The translations under genes and the position numbers were made by a program. DNA of 30,876 nucleotides from Welwitschia mirabilis (Eukaryota > Gnetophyta > Gnetopsida > Welwitschiales): contig JBOZIK010000001.1 of the NCBI GenBank assembly GCA_051453625.1, positions 203,928,702 through 203,959,577 of the forward strand. Reading direction: 5' to 3'. This document shows, piece after piece, positions 18,450 to 28,309 of this stretch. The first letter of the stretch is position 1; the number at the start of each line of letters is the position of its first letter. Under the pieces are notes generated by a model that did no database searches, was not told where the DNA came from, and worked only from the letters and a program-made list of their open reading frames with translations.

Positions 18450-19720
18450 ACTTTTAAGCTAAAAGGTTGTTAGTAGCCCTACATCTAGGGAAAATATCCT
18501 TATGATTCTTTTGGATGAGCTTTTTACCTAGCTAATCTGTATGAACCACAAAATCTTGATTTAACTCCTTGAAAGCATCATTTCCTTTTGGATTTTTATT
18601 TGAATGAAGTCTTAGGGCATTCCTCATGTAGATTTTTTTGATAAAGCTTCAAGGTGATATATGAATAGCTCCTAGAATGCTACATGGATACTTCTATAAT
18701 CATTTAATTGTTACCATCAAAATTGAGCATCTGTATGCCTACATATCTAGCTATTGGGCATTTAAAATCTAATTCAGTTACTAGGGCTCTCCTTGTTCTT
18801 AGTATAGATGAGTATCATATTCTTCATTTTCCTTCTCTTTATGGACCTCTTCAGTTGACTCTAATTGAGAATTATACTACTTATTAGAATTTGGGGACAA
18901 GGTTGTCCTTATCTATTCATGGAGGAATAGGGGTGAGGTCACCCTTATTTACTCATTGGGATTTAAGGGTTTGGGGTCTCCCTTGTCTTTCCTTTTGAGG
19001 ACAAGATTGAGCCCTTTTTTGTCTTATTCCACTTCTGCTTTCTTACAGATTTCCTTTGTTTCTTTAGGGGAATTTTTTCTTTTATGATTTTATCTCCCTA
19101 GAGAAAAGGCTTAAGAGGTTTCTTAACCTACTTTTGTTACCCTTTGTAAGGACATTACTAGACTTGAGTATCTAGTTTTATCTTCTTCTTCTTCTTCTTC
19201 TTCTTCGTCTTCTTCTTTTTCTTCTTCTTCTTCTTCTTTTTTTAAATAATTTTTTGTGCAATATTGACCCTTTTCCTAAGCCTAAGAATTTAAAAAAGTC
19301 AAAATGAATACTTGCAAGTTTAAAGATGCATCCATACTATATGAAGTATGATCTACAATTTTTACCTCCAAACCCCATGAGGGTGGTAGAGCACTTTTAC
19401 ATATGTGGCCATGTGAAAGCTTAAGGATACCTACTGAGAAGAATTGATAAGCTTCCCACTATCCCTTAGCATCAACAGGGAGTTTGTCTTCTTCTAGTGG
19501 CATCTCAAGGTACCTTTCTAGCATTTCCTTTATGAATTAAATGATCACTCTCTTGAATCTCACTAGGGATGATATCCATCCCTAGATCACTTTTTAGCTT
19601 CCATAGGAGGATCTCCCATTCTATTACCTACACTTTCTACCAAAGTTCTAGGCAATCTTCAAAGAAAGTCAGAATCTTTGATTTGCACAAAGGAGATACA
19701 CCCATGACTACCTTGATTTT
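18450..19720 (-). pseudogene. Unrecognised decayed coding-like region, minus strand
   Basis: I do not recognise this. Read on the minus strand from about 19720, it gives an apparent start (MGVSPLCKSKILTFFEDCLE), two stops at likely Gln codons, then LKSDLGMDIIPSEIQESDH. After a frame change comes an open 65-residue stretch with KLSHGHICKSALPPSWGLEV and VDHTSYSMDASLNLQVFI. The (TTC)n tract encodes a Glu-rich run here, followed by a Lys/Glu-rich linker (about 19180-18780). More readable pieces follow: FKCPIARYVGIQMLNFDGNN (about 18760-18700), YITLKLYQKNLHEECPKTSF, and KGNDAFKELNQDFVVHTD (about 18590-18530). It could be an accessory ORF of an unrecognised retroelement, an old gene fragment or a viral relic. 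Stop density is only moderately below chance, so coding origin is inference. Confidence 0.35.
19181..19243 (+). repeat. (TTC)n microsatellite
   Basis: About 20 imperfect TTC or TCT units with one TCG and some T runs. On the minus strand it would encode a Glu-rich run within the unrecognised coding-like region. Confidence 0.95.
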
Positions 19721-19958
19721 AGATTAATTGCATTTCTAATTTAGGGTTGTTTTTATGAGGAGAGAAAGATGTTATTAAAAAAAAAAAAAAAAATCTGATT
19801 ACAAATCTACCAAATCTACAGTATGTTTTATGCTCTTTTTTATAGTGTAATAATTGTTTACTAATGTGATAAGTCATTTACTTTAGGTATATTCCTTAGA
19901 CAAATGGTTAATAATATCTACATTCCCTTGGCAAATGGAATAGTATGGGGAAACCAAG
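19721..19958. other. Unassigned DNA with a 17-base poly-A run
   Basis: A run of 17 A at 19777-19793 could be a retroposon tail, but no target-site duplication or upstream element was found to support that. Nothing else was seen. Confidence 0.4.
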
Positions 19959-20029
19959 ATCTCCTATTTGATTAAATTATCTCTAATTAGAATCCTATCT
20001 TTTTTGTAATAACCAAAAGAATATTTTGA
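19959..20029 (+). repeat. Gap-flanking duplicate, left copy (71 bp)
   Basis: Nearly identical (one difference) to 20130-20200 and runs right up to a 100-N gap. Probably the same bases assembled twice. Confidence 0.92.
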
Positions 20030-20129
20030 NNNNNNNNNNNNNNNNNNNNNNNNNNNNNNNNNNNNNNNNNNNNNNNNNNNNNNNNNNNNNNNNNNNNNNN
20101 NNNNNNNNNNNNNNNNNNNNNNNNNNNNN
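20030..20129. other. Assembly gap (100 N)
   Basis: Exactly 100 N, the usual placeholder for a gap of unknown size. Confidence 0.99.
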
Positions 20130-20200
20130 ATCTCCTATTTGATTAAATTATCTCTAGTTAGAATCCTATCTTTTTTGTAATAACCAAAAGAATATTTTGA
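20130..20200 (+). repeat. Gap-flanking duplicate, right copy (71 bp)
   Basis: The partner of 19959-20029; the only difference seen is TCTCTAGTTAG versus TCTCTAATTAG. Confidence 0.92.
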
Positions 20201-20388
20201 TTTTGTTTAGTATTTTACCTTTCCAAAACTTTTATGCCTCTTGAATATTCCCATTCTTTTTTATTAAAATGGATTTAGCAGTGTCTTCTTAAGCTCTTGG
20301 TAGGAGTTCACCAGTATTACCAAAGGTAGGATTCCCCTACCTTAGCATCCCATAAATCATATTTATATTTAATTATTTTACTCTAGAT
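20201..20388. other. Short unassigned stretch between two gaps
   Basis: No gene or repeat was recognised. Confidence 0.4.
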
Positions 20389-20456
20389 GAGATACTCTAT
20401 ATATAATTTTCTAATAATTTTATTTACCTTTGTTAGAAGGCAATACTCTAGTTTTT
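20389..20456 (+). repeat. Second gap-flanking duplicate, left copy
   Basis: Matches 20557-20623 over CTAATAATTTTATTTACC and the sequence that follows, up to a 100-N gap, with a few differences at its left end. Confidence 0.9.
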
Positions 20457-20556
20457 NNNNNNNNNNNNNNNNNNNNNNNNNNNNNNNNNNNNNNNNNNNN
20501 NNNNNNNNNNNNNNNNNNNNNNNNNNNNNNNNNNNNNNNNNNNNNNNNNNNNNNNN
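20457..20556. other. Assembly gap (100 N)
   Basis: Exactly 100 N, flanked by duplicated sequence as at the previous gap. Confidence 0.99.
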
Positions 20557-20623
20557 GGAGATCCTTCATATAATCTTCTAATAATTTTATTTACCTTTGT
20601 TAGAAGGCAATACTCTAGTTTTT
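20557..20623 (+). repeat. Second gap-flanking duplicate, right copy
   Basis: The partner of 20389-20456. Confidence 0.9.
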
Positions 20624-20739
20624 AAAGCCCCAAACTTCACAAAAGCGTAAAAAATTTTTTTATGGATTAAAAGAGCCAATTATTAGAAGGAAAACGGAGC
20701 AGCAAATCTAGAGTTTAAATTTTAGATTACGTGGAAGCA

Positions 20740-21960
20740 AACAGAGGAGTTGTTTTATCTCTTATGGCACATGTTAGAGCATTGTCTCTTTCGCAACTTC
20801 TCCATGCAAGCACTTTTTTATAGGCTTTTTGGAGGTAGTTTTCCATTTTTCAGGTTTCTTCCTTTGGTGTATCTTCCATGCACTTTTGGAAGTAAGGCTC
20901 TATTGGCAGAATCATCAGGTACCAAATCGTATACAAATTCAATGGGGAAAAGCAAACCAAAAGGTTTTTCTAGCTTAGATTTTAGTTTTAATCCGAAGGA
21001 GATATCATTCATGCAAAGATGCCTATTAACTACTCCAAGCATTTAGAGGCCCATTTCAAAAATAGCCTTATTGACAAATTTCAATCCTTAGGAGGGCTTT
21101 CATTCATTGAAAAAGTGTGTTTATGATGTGATCAAAAGTTTCCTACAAGTTATAAGATAATCCCTCTTAGAGATGAATTATTTCATTCCATTTTTAATTC
21201 TAAAAAAAAAAGGAATAATTTTTTATAAGGATGGCCCTAGTTTTTTATCGTAGAAATTTAGCCCTAGTCAAATGGTTCCCTTTCATTCTTGACAAACCCA
21301 CCATTTTTTAAAATATCTTGGTTTGGATTTGTATCTCAGATCCTCATCCAGAAATATGGCATCTAGATTTCTTTAAATAATTTGGTGACATGTTAGGAGA
21401 CTTTGTTAAATTTGACACGAATGTAGATTTAATCGCAAAAATGGTAATGACTAGAATATGTGTTTACATGAAATCAGATATCTTCAATCACAAAAACTAG
21501 TCTTGAATACTATATGGGGGAAATCAGTTTCTAATCAAAAAATTAAAAATATTTCATTACAATGTTTAAATTGTGATGAAAATGGACATATGATGGAGAA
21601 ATGCAACAAAAATGAAAAAGTGTAAAAAAATGACTAGTAAGAAGTTAATAAAAAAGATCAAAAAGGGGGCAAAAAGAACTAGCTTCAATTCCAAATAATG
21701 ATTTAATCTCTCAAGCAAATAAATATGATATTCTATTAGAGGAAGAACTAGAATATATATAGGAAAACAAAATAGAAAATAAATGAGAAATAGTCAAACA
21801 AGAAAAAGCAACACATAGAGTGCATCTACAATGCACTAGTTCACTCTTGTAAATTAGGACAGCTATCAAAAATGGAAATGGGACAAAAGGAAAGAGATAA
21901 TGATAGCCATGTAGAGGAGCACATTTTAGATGCATCAATAGCTCATAGAGCTCAAAAAAC
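20740..21960 (+). pseudogene. LINE ORF1 relic (DUF4283 plus zinc knuckle), plus strand
   Basis: ORF1 of plant L1-type LINEs is a nucleic-acid-binding protein. An upstream open piece (20750-21046) includes MGKSKPKGFSSLDFSFNPKE. The DUF4283-like domain spans about 21060-21480: MALVFYRRNLALVKWFPFI, then ILVWICISDPHPEIWHLDFF (LPxEFWxxDxF in the family), then FGDMLGDFVKFDTN and TRICVYMKSD. An intact CX2CX4HX4C zinc knuckle, CLNCDENGHMMEKC, lies at 21563-21604. No ORF2 follows in this orientation. The element is cut off near 21960-22100, where a minus-strand LINE ends. LINEs normally lose their 5' end, so loss of the 3' part points to a later break. Confidence 0.8.
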
Positions 21961-22249
21961 TAGATAGATGAATAGAAAAATTAGAATGAATATCAAAAAA
22001 ATGTAAAATTGAAAATAAGATGAAGGAAAACATCTGAGTTAGTAACTAATCTAAACTATCCTTCTAATGAATTTTCTAAAATTGTAAAGGCCATAAGATT
22101 AGCTTAAAAATTTCCTACCTTTAGATTCTTTAAAATACCATTTGTTTTAAACCCATTAGAATATGTTACTTTTTTAACAAAATTAGATGTTAATATTTGG
22201 GCCTTTGACTATGAAATGGATTTTTACTGTGCTTGAAAAAATAGCTTTT

Positions 22250-24823
22250 AAGCTATGTTGTATCTTTTCTTGCCTTTTGGAATAATATAATATATCCATT
22301 TACCATTTCTTAAAAAGGCTCTAACTTATGGATGCTTTTGGGTGAGTAATAATGTCCCACTTATAAAGGAGAATTCTATTTTTATCTTTGTTTTTTGATC
22401 AAATAAAATTTTTTGATTAATCTGTTATTTTCATGATAATATGCTTTGGGGGGTCATAATGGAAGTTGAGTATCTAAAAGCAGCTATGAAATAAGAGTTA
22501 ACAGGGATAACTTTTGCTTTAAAGATAGGAATTTGTTTGTCTAAGTATTACATTTTCTTTATATTTTCTTGATGATGTGCTTCCAAGTTTGTATTTTATT
22601 CTAGCTTCATAATGGGATTGCTAAATAATTTTCATTACTTTCCACCTTCTGACTCCTAATATTTGGACAATATTAATCCTATGAATGAGTTTTAGTCCTA
22701 TAAAGTGGATTTTTGTCTTACTCCAGTTTACCTGTAAGCCTGTGCCTCTATTAAACAGTTGCATTGCATTTTGGATGGCTTTTACTTACTAACAAAAGGC
22801 TTGAGTCATAATAATTGTATAATTTGCGTAATGATTATTAATGAATGTTTGCTCCCAAATCTTAATCCCTTTAATATTTCTTCTGTTTAATATTTCCTAT
22901 TGAACATGCATACCAAACAAAAATAGGTAAGAAGATAAGGGATATTCTTGTCTAAGGCCACAACCTATTGTAAAATACTCCACTCTAATGTCATTGATGT
23001 CCAGACAGAGTTCAGCTAAGGCTTACATATCCATCTATAGGTTTACTAGGTCTTCTACAAACCCAAATTTCTTAAGGATGGTTCTTAATTCACTCTAGTT
23101 AACTATGTCATAGGCCTTAGTTATATCGACCTTGGTAAGCATTAGAGGAAATTTATGTTTTTTAATAGAATTTATAATTTCATAAGTAAGTAAAATTTAA
23201 TATCATATGTACCTAGAGCAGACAAAGCTAGCTTGATTTAAAGAGATGACCTTGGGCAATAAGGGATAATATGGCCAACCATTATTTTTGCAAAAATCTT
23301 ATAAAGCACATTACATATTTCAATTGGTCTATAATTTCCCAGGCTACTGACATCTATTTCCTTTGAAATAAGAATTATTCTAGTTTTGTTCATATCAGTA
23401 GGGATTCTTTTACTTACAAATATCTCCTACATAATGTCTTGAATTTTTTTATTAAGGACAAAGAAATAGACTTTAAAAAGTTCTTTGGACCAACCATCAA
23501 GCCTTAAGGCTTTCTTATTTTTTATGGATTTAGTGGTCTGGTTTACGTCTTACCTATTTATGGGCTTAGTTAATTCTTCATTTTATCTTTAGTAACCTTG
23601 TTAGAAATGTGTAATAGATTACTGATGATATCCTCCCACTTCCATATTGTTTTGAGGTGCTTCTTTGTTTGTAACTTAATTTCCTTTTCTTTTTCTAGCA
23701 ATTTATCTTCCACCTTGATCTTTTTGATCTTATTATGCATCTTGTGCTAATTTTCTTGATGATAAAAAATAAATTTATGTGTTTATCACCTTTTTGTAGC
23801 CATTAGATTCTAGATCTTTCTTTCTAATATTGTTCCTCATCTGTAGTGATTTCTTGGAGCTCCTGAAGATAGTCATACTTTCATTATCTACAATCGTCTT
23901 AATCTCCTTGTTGTTCTTGTTTTGTCAAGATGTTTTGTAGTTCCTTTTCAATCTCTTTGCAAAAATTAAACATAATTTTATTCCTCTTTTTTTAGTTTTT
24001 CATATAATTTTTGAAGGTGTTTCAGACCTTCATGCAAAAATGTAAGGGGTTTGGTATATCATAATTTTACCAAATTTTCTTCAACATATTCCTCATTTCT
24101 TCTCTACTTATCTAGTATATTTCCATTTTAGAGAAGCATTTTGGGGGTAAATTCATCTCTACTTAAAACCTAATTGGTCTGTGATCTAAAGCCATTCTAT
24201 TGAGGCTCCATGACTCTATAGCTATTTTTTTTATTATCTCTCTTCTAGCTAAAATCTTGCCAATCCTAGACATGATTAGATTATTACCTTTCCTTCTATT
24301 TGACCATGTGTATTCGCATTCGAGGATTGGGATATAGGTTAAGTCTCTCTGCATCATGAAATCCTTAAGGATTTCTGCTCCTTTGCTATTCTAGTTGCTT
24401 TGACCTGATTTCTCTCATCTATGAATACATTAGTTGAATCTCCTACCACCAGCTATTTGTTCTTATTTCTGATAGTATTGAGTAAGTTCTTGTATTTTTT
24501 GTTCTTTTCATACTATGTTAAGGGTTGTAAATTTTTGTGATAACCCAATCTCTTCCTTAAGATAAACTAAAATGTAATGAGGGCCTTTATTTATTAGCTC
24601 AACCTCCTTCCTTATTAGTATCATTAATCCTCTTGATTGTCCTTGTAATCTCATGATAAAAATGTTCTAGTCTTTACAGTATTATCTCATTTCCTTATCA
24701 TTACTCATTTTCATTTCTTATAGGAAAACTAACTTAATGTTATTTTTTAATAACAATGTCTATTAGGATCTCTTTTTTTTAGGGGAATACTAGGCATCTG
24801 TAGTTCCAAATGAGGCAACTCAT
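22250..24823 (-). pseudogene. LINE ORF2: endonuclease and reverse transcriptase, decayed
   Basis: ORF2 nicks target DNA and copies the LINE RNA into it. The minus-strand ATG at 24823 opens MSCLIWNYRCLVFP, matching the MxxLxWNCRGLGNP start of plant LINE endonucleases. A VVGDSTNVFIDERNQ phrase corresponds to GGDFNxxLxxxER. The open piece at 24357-24163 holds CEYTWSNRRKGNN and ALDHRPIRF, the TWSN and SDHxP motifs with Ser changed to Leu. RT blocks follow: LGNYRPIEICNVLYKIFAKI (about 23345-23285), PLMLTKVDITKAYDIVN (about 23155-23100; catalytic Asp kept), and the YADD box as YANY (22830-22819), with both Asp lost. Confidence 0.88.
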
Positions 24824-25079
24824 TAACTATGTTTTCGCCTCTTTTTAGATACCTTTGTTTCTTCTTTTAACATTTTCTCTATTATAGCTTATGAGTTATT
24901 TGCCCCATTCTTTGTGGTCTTTCCATTCCTTAAGATTCTATTACTTGGCATCCCCTTAGTGTATTGCTCTATATTACTCGGTTACATCTCACTTGTTTGC
25001 ATGTTATCCTTTCTTTGATTAGGCTATTATTCTTCCTCTTCTCCTTTTGTTGCCAATGACTAAAATGGGTTAAGATTGG

Positions 25080-25950
25080 GATTTTCCTTCCCTTTGCACT
25101 CTTTTAGGAAAACCACTATGCTTATTTCTGTTTCTTCCTTTTTCTTCTTATGGCAATAAGCTTCTATCTCATGCCTTAATTTCCCATAAAATATGCATTT
25201 AACCTTCTTATTCCTTACTTATGTTAATCTTTTTCTATGTTCCTCCTTCGAATGTCCTTTCTTCCCATAGTGAGGGCATGATTTCTCTGTCTGTGGACAT
25301 CTACTTGGTGGGTTATCATAAGTTTCACCAATAACTAGTAAGTTTTTATATTTGACTTCTAGGCTGCACTCTTTCAATTTAGAGTGAAACCTAATGGATT
25401 AAATCTCCTTCATTTTCTCTAGGCTTATCCAGATGTAAAATCTAGCTAGCACTAATAGGATTTGCTTTATTGTTATTATAACTTAATGAGTTCCCTAAAT
25501 TGTGAGGCTATCTTTGTGATGAGATCTTCATTCCAAAATTCTATTAAAAACCTATGAATCCCTATCCAAATTGATAATCTTTAGAAAATGTTTAGGTCCG
25601 ATTACATTCCTCGGTCTCATTTCACCAAAGTGAGTCCTCTTACTCTAAAAAACATGAGACCCTTGCTATTACTTTATTTTTGTCCTTTTTATTATCAAAT
25701 TGAAATAGAACTAGCCCATCTATTAAAGTAATAACTTAGGCTTTAGTGACTCATGTCCATTTAGTGGTTAACCAGTCCCTAATCAAGTTGAACATAAGCC
25801 TTGGGCTAGATGAAAAAAATTTGCCTATGAGATTGTACTGAAACCTTTTGTTTCAATTTTTGCATATGCATCATCATTTATATCCAGAACTAAAGCACTC
25901 CTTTTTTGGAAAAACTTGGCTTTCTCTATAGCTAGGTAAAGTCTTAAGAG
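25080..25950 (-). pseudogene. LINE ORF1 of the minus-strand LINE, decayed
   Basis: The start region reads RSALVLDINDDAYAKIETKG. A DUF4283-like block follows at about 25800-25580, with LIDGLVLFQFDNKKDKNKVI and VSCFLE in place of the family GPWFL. A zinc-knuckle relic at 25278-25237 reads Cys, Tyr, His, His in CX2CX4HX4C spacing (CPHYGKKGHSKEEH), so two Cys are lost. A second knuckle-like relic (CIFYGKLRHE) follows near 25195-25150. It would have bound the LINE RNA. It lies just upstream of ORF2 in the same orientation, as in intact LINEs. Confidence 0.78.
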
Positions 25951-26109
25951 GAAAAACCTAAAATGACACAAAATAAAAGACTTAAACGAAATCGGTCCCT
26001 TACTTAGAAAAGATCTTATAGAGACTTTAGATTTGAATGATGATCAAGAACGAGTTTATAACATGCTTCACAGAGCATGCAAATCAGAAGTTGTGCCTCC
26101 AGGGAGGTC

Positions 26110-26435
26110 CGAGTTTTTATCTGGGATATCTGCCCCTGTACACGACCCAACATATGGGGACGTCTGACCTTGTTACTTGAGACATCCGACCTTAAATGCG
26201 GATGAAATATATGAGGACATTCGACCTACTACTTAGGACATCTAAAACTGAACACGGTCATAATGTATGGGGACATCCAACCTGTTACCTGGGACATTTG
26301 ACTTTGAACACGGACAAAATATACTGGGATGTCTGACCCTGTTACTTGGGACATCCGGTCTTGAACGCAGATGAAGTATATGGGGACATCCGAATCTTGA
26401 AACTGGAACATCTGGATATTGTCTAGTTGAACCCA
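26110..26435 (+). repeat. Minisatellite of about 57-bp units in the LTR of element E
   Basis: Units start at 26153, 26210, 26266, 26322 and 26379 (spacing 56-57), with a diverged partial unit before 26153. Each unit is two related halves built on GGGACATCCGACC, one followed by TGTTAC and one by TTGAACACGG. The open frames on both strands here are repeat artefacts. Confidence 0.92.
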
Positions 26436-26643
26436 AAAATTAAGACATTCGATCCAAAAAGTTAGGACATCCAACCCAAAGAAATATGAATGTTACAGCC
26501 ATCAAAACGATGCGGTTTTCAACTACAAATGTCTTGGGTAGCGATTAAAATGTCTTAGGATGCAATTTAAACATCTATGATAGTAGTCTAACGGTTAGGG
26601 ATTTAATCTCAAGGATCTAATAGCTATTTTTTCTTTCCTAGTC

Positions 26644-26651
26644 TATATAAA
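26644..26651 (+). promoter_or_regulatory. TATA box in the LTR of element E
   Basis: TATATAAA in the context GTCTATATAAACCATTCAAG is the usual copia LTR promoter arrangement, followed by the R/U5-like part. Activity is not shown. Confidence 0.6.
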
Positions 26652-26725
26652 CCATTCAAGATCACTTGGAATGGTTACTGCTCCTACGTTGGTGAAAAAT
26701 CATCTTTTTAATTCTCTTATTATGC

Positions 26726-26805
26726 NNNNNNNNNNNNNNNNNNNNNNNNNNNNNNNNNNNNNNNNNNNNNNNNNNNNNNNNNNNNNNNNNNNNNNNNNNN
26801 NNNNN
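26726..26805. other. Assembly gap (80 N) in the LTR of element E
   Basis: A run of 80 N in the R/U5 part of the LTR. Confidence 0.99.
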
Positions 26806-27111
26806 AACGCAAGGTTGTGATTCCCAGAAGAAGGGAATTGATTATAACCTTGAGGAAAGGTATTGCCTAAAGAGATTAGGTGTTTTAATAAGGGAACTAG
26901 GAGGTTAAAAGCACGTTGCTGCCCTCTGTGAGTGGAGTAGGCAAGGATTATCGAACCGCTATAAATCTGGTGCATAGTTCATTATTTATTTTCTTGATTA
27001 TTTTTGTGCATCATTTTACTTATGAAGTTTCTGTTATATTTATCATTTGCAGTAAGTTTTAAGATTAGCCTATTCACTCCCTTTCTAGGGTACTTCTACG
27101 ATTGTAATAAT

Positions 27112-27123
27112 TAGTATCCGAGC
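27112..27123 (+). other. Primer binding site, tRNA-iMet type (element E)
   Basis: TAGTATCCGAGC corresponds to TGGTATCAGAGC with two changes and sits just after the LTR end and before the gag start codon. Confidence 0.75.
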
Positions 27124-27172
27124 TTGGTTGATCTAAATTAGCATCCTTTGTTTATCTTTTTAGAAAAACTTC

Positions 27173-28305
27173 ATGGCATCCTCGAGTCATCCAGAAGATT
27201 ACATAGTTTCAAGGATACCATTTTTTGATGGCAACAATTATGCCCACCGGGAATCCAAAATGAGTATCTTTCTGACATATCTTCATCCAGATATTTGGGA
27301 CTTGGTAGAGTACGATTATCAACCTTCTTCAAATACAATAGTTGAGGTGAGCTCATTGAAAGTAAGAGATGAATGGAATGAAGATGATAAACAGACAGTT
27401 CAAAACAATACAAAAGCAATGAATGTGATAATATGTGCATTATTAATTGAAGGATATGACAGAATTATCAGTGCACCAATGTCAGAGATATGTGGAACAC
27501 CTNNNNNNNNNNAGTAACATATGAAGGTACAAATATAGTGAAAAATTCTAAACTTTAATTGCTAGCTACCAAATTTGAAAATATTAGAATGAAAGAAACA
27601 AAGTCTGTGGCTGAGTTCACAACCAAAATAAGTAAAATTGTAAATAACATATGGGGCTTGGATGAGAGGGTTTCTAAGAACTGGGTGGTAAGGAAAATTT
27701 TGAGAAGCCTTTCTCTGAAGTTCAGACCTAAGGTAATAGTAATAGAAGAGAGCAAAGACATTAACAGAATGAAGGTAAAAGAGCTTAAGGGATTCTTGAT
27801 GGCATATGAAGCAACTATTTTTTCTGAAGATGAAACTCCAAAACGAAAAAGTATAGCTCTAAAGGCAAATGAGGACTCAAATGATAGCAGTCCAGAAGAG
27901 GATAATTTTGATGAAGATCTTGCTCTTCTCACAAGACACTTCAAGCAATTTCTTCACAAAAAGAAGGATTCAAAATTTTCCAAAAAACCGATAAGAAGTA
28001 AAGTAGATAAAGGTAAGAAATCTTCCTCTATTCAATGCTATGAATGCAAAGGTTTTGGTTACGTAGCTATAGATTGTGCCAACAATAATAAAATGGACAA
28101 AAAGGATAAAGGAAAGAAAGTATTCAAAGTAACATGGGATGAATCGAAAGATGTTCTGTTGGGCTTAAGTGATGATGATAATGCAGTGAAATTTGGTCTT
28201 CTTGCGGTTTCAGATGAGTTAAGTTCTTCTACTTCTTTAAATTGCATAAATATTGATCATGCCTCTAGTTTAAAATGTGTTCATTCCTTCAAATATTTCT
28301 CTTGA
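27173..28305 (+). pseudogene. gag: Gag of element E, first part
   Basis: The capsid protein. A start codon at 27173, 50 bases after the primer site, opens a clean frame: MASSSHPEDY, then IPFFDGNNYAHRESKMSIFL, matching the copia gag start (PxFDGxNYxxWKxRM). It is interrupted by a 10-N gap at 27503. The UBN2-like domain resumes with KFENIRMKETKSVAEF and SKNWVVRKILRSLSLKF in a 248-codon frame from 27559. DLALLTRHFKQFLHKKK follows. The first zinc knuckle, at about 28036-28077, reads CYECKGFGYVAIDC; its His is changed to Tyr. A TGA ends the frame at 28305. The antisense frames over this stretch are shadows. Confidence 0.88.
27503..27512. other. Assembly gap (10 N) in gag of element E
   Basis: A run of 10 N. 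The expected family sequence between the flanks is longer than three codons, so the true gap is probably larger. Confidence 0.99.
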
Positions 28306-28309
28306 TTGC

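Larger units (their letters stand above)
22200..25960 (-). mobile_element. LINE (plant L1 type), minus strand, nearly full coding length
   Basis: Read on the minus strand, ORF1 (DUF4283 and zinc knuckles, about 25950-25080) is followed by ORF2 (endonuclease, RT and C-terminal part, 24823 to about 22250). The domain order is complete but every frame is broken. The 5' end is next to the LTR of copia element E. The 3' end near 22200 was not defined; no poly-A tail or target-site duplication was found. Confidence 0.85.
26030..27109 (+). repeat. 5' LTR of element E (left edge approximate)
   Basis: The right edge is near 27109, just before the primer site, after the TAGCCTATTCACTCCCTTTC stretch typical of these LTRs; the final CA appears to have become TA. 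The left edge is only bracketed: LINE ORF1 ends by 25960 and LTR-like sequence is present by 26060. It contains a ~57-bp minisatellite (about 26110-26435), a TATA box (26644) and an 80-N gap. Confidence 0.65.

Noticed and set aside
19777-19793. Poly-A run as a retroposon 3' end
   Set aside because: No target-site duplication or element boundary was found; the adjacent coding-like signal is on the other strand.
20387-20581. 64-codon frame across a gap
   Set aside because: It spans a 100-N gap and duplicated flanks.
20818-21042. 74-codon minus-strand frame
   Set aside because: It is the shadow of the LINE ORF1 region, which has plus-strand DUF4283 and zinc-knuckle motifs.
21711-21938. 75-codon minus-strand frame, Ser/Phe-rich
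   Set aside because: It is antisense to the Glu/Lys-rich end of the plus-strand LINE ORF1.
26110-26480. Regular repeats that might look like a CRISPR array, with open minus-strand frames
   Set aside because: The units are direct tandem copies without unique spacers and lie inside a plant retrotransposon LTR.
26700-26975. 91-codon minus-strand frame
   Set aside because: It crosses an 80-N gap in the LTR of element E.
27171-28247. Minus-strand frames of 89, 129 and 62 codons
   Set aside because: They are shadows of the element E gag, whose plus-strand reading has clear copia gag motifs.
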